Shown one piece after another: positions 62,001 to 64,000 of a DNA stretch of 64,000 nucleotides. Every line of letters begins with the position of its first letter. The first letter of the stretch is position 1. The position numbers and the translations under genes are program-made. The notes beneath the pieces were generated by a model, which saw nothing but the letters and a program-made list of their open reading frames with translations, did no database searches and had not been told where the DNA came from. Source of the stretch: an uncultured Lachnospiraceae bacterium (GTDB lineage: Bacteria > Bacillota > Clostridia > Lachnospirales > Lachnospiraceae); assembly GCA_910577105.1 (NCBI GenBank), contig CAJTMB010000006.1, positions 1 through 64,000 on the forward strand, written 5' to 3'.

Positions 62001-62518
62001 CTGATAAAGAAGTCGTTCCGGCGGCGATGCTTTACTATCATGTGGCGGACGCGGCCGTGGAGACGGATACGGAGCTTACGCCCGAAGAAATCAACAGGCA
62101 GATACTGATGCAGCTTCGCACCAACGGAATGGTAAACAGCGACGGGGACATCACGGGGCGGCTGGACAAAGAAAGGGAAGGAAAGTCGGATGTGATTCCC
62201 GTGGAATATAAAAAAGACGGGCAGCTTTCCCTGCGTTCTTCGGTGCTTTCGACGGAGGAACTACAGGAAATATCCGCCTATGTCAACAAAAAGGTACACC
62301 GCTTCGGAAAGGAAATCCTTGACGGGAAGGCAGAGGTAAAGCCATATGAAAGCGGTAAGGACACGGCATGTACCTATTGCTCCTTTAAAGGGGTCTGCGG
62401 ATTTGATGACAGTATACCGGGATTTGCGTCCCGCAGGTTGAAATCCATGGACAGAAGTGAAGCCATGGAGGCGATACGACAGGAGAACAGAGAAGATGGC
62501 ATTCACATTCACACCTGA
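59078..62518 (+). CDS. addB: ATP-dependent nuclease subunit B
   Basis: 1146 residues from the ATG at 59078 (MSLRFVFGGAGAGKS), with TGTGGAGG upstream and overlap with the glycosylase stop. An N-terminal Walker A-like motif (GGAGAGKST, about 8-16), helicase-like segments, and the RecB-type nuclease domain at the C-terminus. The iron-sulfur cysteines of AddB are present: one near 778 (AACAYRQF) and three in CTYCSFKGVC at about 1098, 1101 and 1107. VKVVDYKSGSKKF carries the nuclease motif. AddAB processes double-strand breaks for recombination and degrades foreign DNA ends. Confidence 0.96.
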   Translation: MSLRFVFGGAGAGKSTLLYGEMLKRAEEEPGRNFLIIVPDQFTMQTQKELVTHPANKSRGIMNIDVLSFGRLSHRIFEEVGKREIPVLDDTGKSLVLRKVAGGLKDKLPFLGSNLDKQGYIHEIKSAVSEFMQYGIGVEDVGKLADYAGKRGALCAKLKDLQVIYDGFLSYIRDKFITTEETLDLLVEALKKSRIVKDSVVVFDGFTGFTPIQNRVISELMVQAKEVVLSVTLDIAENPFEPCGEQKLFYLSKKTVEALCRLAKEAGVSRGEDIYAGYEGLHRFTKNAPLAHLEQALFRYPVKEYEGDIKKVLHLSAASTVREEVRQTGILMQKLVRENGYLYRDMAVVAGDLESYAEQFRTEFARLQIPCFIDRTKGIVQNPLTEYIKSAFEVLIRDFSYESVFMYLRSGLAGFTPEEVDVLENYCRQTGIRGKAKWKKQFTRRTPQMKEDLEPLCLLNDMRERLLEELAPLLALEKKTADSYVEALYLFLTKNRAAEKLAAFEQTFLQSEDYVRAREYAQVYRLVMELLEQVMGLLTGETMSLMEFQDILEAGFAEIEVGAIPQNVDRVLVGDMERTRLKEIKVLFFVGVNDGNIPKNAGKGGIISDIDREFLRQSDLELAPSPRQQMYIQRLYLYLNMTKPSDRLYLSFSKMNGEGKALRPAYLVGIMQQLFPGLFVEYPECEPYLSQIMTPQAGLPYLAGALREYAMGVQTDSDLPALYGAYAGLPEYGALLGKLTDAAFYRYEHHGLAKNVARALYGQTLKISISRLETYAACAYRQFLQYGLALKEREDFVFENVDMGNVFHSVLEGFSNKLEESGYTWFDFPPEFAERAVEEALLLAAAKYGDTVLYSSARNEYAIRRMKRILNRTVSTLQYQLQKGSFVPESYEISFSSVSDLESVNIALSEDEKMQLSGRIDRLDTCEDGGRLYVKVVDYKSGSKKFDLAALYYGLQLQLVVYMNAALEHEKKRHPDKEVVPAAMLYYHVADAAVETDTELTPEEINRQILMQLRTNGMVNSDGDITGRLDKEREGKSDVIPVEYKKDGQLSLRSSVLSTEELQEISAYVNKKVHRFGKEILDGKAEVKPYESGKDTACTYCSFKGVCGFDDSIPGFASRRLKSMDRSEAMEAIRQENREDGIHIHT

Positions 62519-64000
62519 GCAGAAACAGGTTATAGAACTGCATGACTGCAATATTCTGGTTTCAGCGGCGGCAGGTTCCGGGAAAACGGCGGTGCTGGCA
62601 GAACGTATCGTGCAGATGGTATGCAGGAAAGAAAACCCGGTGGATATTGACAGGCTTTTGATTGTTACCTTTACCAATGCCGCTGCTTCGGAAATGCGGG
62701 AAAGAATCAGCCAGGCGATACTCGCGAAGCTGAATGAGGACGGGGAAAACGAACATTTGCAGCGGCAGGCGGCGCTTCTGCACAATGCCCAGATTACGAC
62801 GATAGACAGCTTCTGCCTTTTTGTACTGAAAAACAATTTTCAGGATATCGGGCTGGACCCCGGTTTTCGCGTGGCGGATGAAGGGGAACTGGAACTGTTA
62901 AAGCAGGATGTGCTGGGCGAGCTTTTGGAGGAGCGTTTTGCGGAAGGTTCGGAAGCGTTTTACCGCTGTGTGGAGTATTTTTGTCCGGGTGGAAGGGAAA
63001 GTGTGCTGGAGGAGCATCTTTTCCATTTGTACCGGTATGCGTTAAGCCATCCGTTTCCCGAAGAATGGCTGGAGCAGAGAAAGAAGGATTACCATATAGA
63101 TTCCGCAGCCGGGATGGAGGCATCCCCGTGGGGCCAGTACCTGCTTGCCCATTTAAGGCGCATGGTATCGGCCTTATGCAAGGATTTGGAGACGGTAAAA
63201 GCGCTCTGTGAAGAGCCGGACGGACCGTATATGTACGGTGGGATTGTGGAAAAGGAAATGGAAGACATGGAAAAGCTGGCAGGCCTTTCTTCCCTTTCGG
63301 CATTTGCACAAATGCTGCCGGCATTTACTTTCGGCAGGCTTCCCTCCAAAAAGGACGATACGGTGAGTCCCGAAAAAAGAGAGCGTGCAAAGGCGCTGCG
63401 GGAGGGGGTCAAGGATGCCGTAAAAAAACTGGGCGAAGGGTATTTTTCCATGCCTTTTGAAGCGGTTATCCGCAGGTCGGGGGAGTGTGAAGAGCCTCTT
63501 TGCATACTGGTGGATTTATGTCTGGAATTTAAAAGGAGGCTGGACTCTAAAAAGAGGGAGAAAAAGCTTCTGGATTTTTCCGACATGGAACATCTTGCCC
63601 TGGAGATTTTGCTGGATAAAGGGCCGGACGGCAGCGTGCATCCCTCCGAAACCGCGCTGGAATACCGCGATTACTTTGAGGAAGTGCTGATTGATGAATA
63701 TCAGGACAGCAACCTTGTGCAGGAATACCTGCTTTCCGCCGTTTCCGGTGAGGCGGACGGTGATTACAACCGTTTTATGGTGGGGGATGTGAAGCAGAGC
63801 ATTTACAAATTCCGTCTGGCAAGGCCGGAACTGTTTTTGGAAAAATACCAGACATATTCCCAAAAGGAAGGAAAACTGCGCAGGATAGATTTGCACAAAA
63901 ATTTCAGAAGCAGGCCGGAAGTCATCGATACGGTCAACACCATCTTTTCCCGCATCATGACAAAGGAATTGGGCGGCATTGTCTATGACGGGGCGGCATC
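62496..64000 (+). CDS. addA: ATP-dependent nuclease subunit A (3' end outside window)
   Basis: The ATG at 62496 follows CAGGAGAACAGA and overlaps the end of addB by 23 bases. The frame stays open to the window end (about 500 residues seen of roughly 1200). UvrD-type helicase motifs are visible: SAAAGSGKTAVLAERI (Walker A, about 23-38), VTFTNAAASEMRERI (motif Ia, about 59-73), ITTIDSFCLFVLK, VLIDEYQDSN (Walker B, near 400-410) and GDVKQSIYKFRLARP. The later nuclease domain is beyond the edge. It is the helicase-nuclease partner of AddB. Confidence 0.97.
   Translation, partial: MAFTFTPEQKQVIELHDCNILVSAAAGSGKTAVLAERIVQMVCRKENPVDIDRLLIVTFTNAAASEMRERISQAILAKLNEDGENEHLQRQAALLHNAQITTIDSFCLFVLKNNFQDIGLDPGFRVADEGELELLKQDVLGELLEERFAEGSEAFYRCVEYFCPGGRESVLEEHLFHLYRYALSHPFPEEWLEQRKKDYHIDSAAGMEASPWGQYLLAHLRRMVSALCKDLETVKALCEEPDGPYMYGGIVEKEMEDMEKLAGLSSLSAFAQMLPAFTFGRLPSKKDDTVSPEKRERAKALREGVKDAVKKLGEGYFSMPFEAVIRRSGECEEPLCILVDLCLEFKRRLDSKKREKKLLDFSDMEHLALEILLDKGPDGSVHPSETALEYRDYFEEVLIDEYQDSNLVQEYLLSAVSGEADGDYNRFMVGDVKQSIYKFRLARPELFLEKYQTYSQKEGKLRRIDLHKNFRSRPEVIDTVNTIFSRIMTKELGGIVYDGAA

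Overview
The window looks like a chromosomal segment of a Gram-positive anaerobe of the class Clostridia, most likely a Lachnospiraceae-type gut bacterium. The evidence is the Firmicute style of control (two T-box leaders, a ZTP riboswitch, strong AGGAGG ribosome sites), AddAB in place of RecBCD, a SigV/RsiV pair, type VII secretion style genes, and many small conserved families typical of that group. No rRNA, tRNA, CRISPR array, integrase or complete insertion sequence was seen.

Layout. 1-7011 is an accessory, polymorphic-toxin-like region: the tail of a large protein, three tandem membrane-anchored leucine-rich-repeat paralogues, then a compact cassette of two small helical proteins, an LXG-like protein and an internally duplicated membrane protein. 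7412-11729 holds a potassium channel and a surface-glycan-like group (glycosyltransferase, papain-like peptidase, YbhN/MprF-like flippase family). 11737-17096 is the T-box controlled aspS-gatCAB operon. Because glnS is also present (33540), GatCAB is probably needed for Asn-tRNA rather than Gln-tRNA, and the T-box specifier (AAC) agrees. 17860-21715 is a decayed patch (ABC transporter and XRE regulator remnants) next to an intact STAND-type NTPase with TPRs. 22610-36085 is a housekeeping run: guaB, a GGDEF-EAL protein, a ZTP-riboswitch operon with split PurH functions, a DHH phosphoesterase, a TIR-membrane-propeller protein, glnS and a DUF2225 protein. 36095-45619 has regulators, a MBOAT/SGNH acyl-transfer pair, a uracil permease and a dipeptidase. 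45664-50541 has T-box-tyrS, a HAD phosphatase, xth and sigV-rsiV. 50591-57620 is mostly on the minus strand: a cell-wall glucosaminidase with a proline-tailed lipoprotein, and small accessory genes. 58014-64000 is a DNA-repair operon: a barstar-3-methyladenine glycosylase fusion, addB and addA (cut by the window end).

The strongest undescribed-looking signals are non-coding. Three intergenic long-hairpin elements of about 185-195 bp (38031, 42350, 57742) share a conserved core but have outer stems of entirely different sequence that are still self-complementary. Each lies 20-45 bp upstream of a SigA-type promoter. A second family of two multi-hairpin repeats (10565, 41257) starts at the stop codon of the preceding gene and shows clear stem covariation. 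A third structured leader precedes xth. Among proteins, the barstar-glycosylase fusion, the STAND-TPR NTPase, the TIR-propeller protein and the A-tract frameshift in the third leucine-rich-repeat gene deserve a second look.
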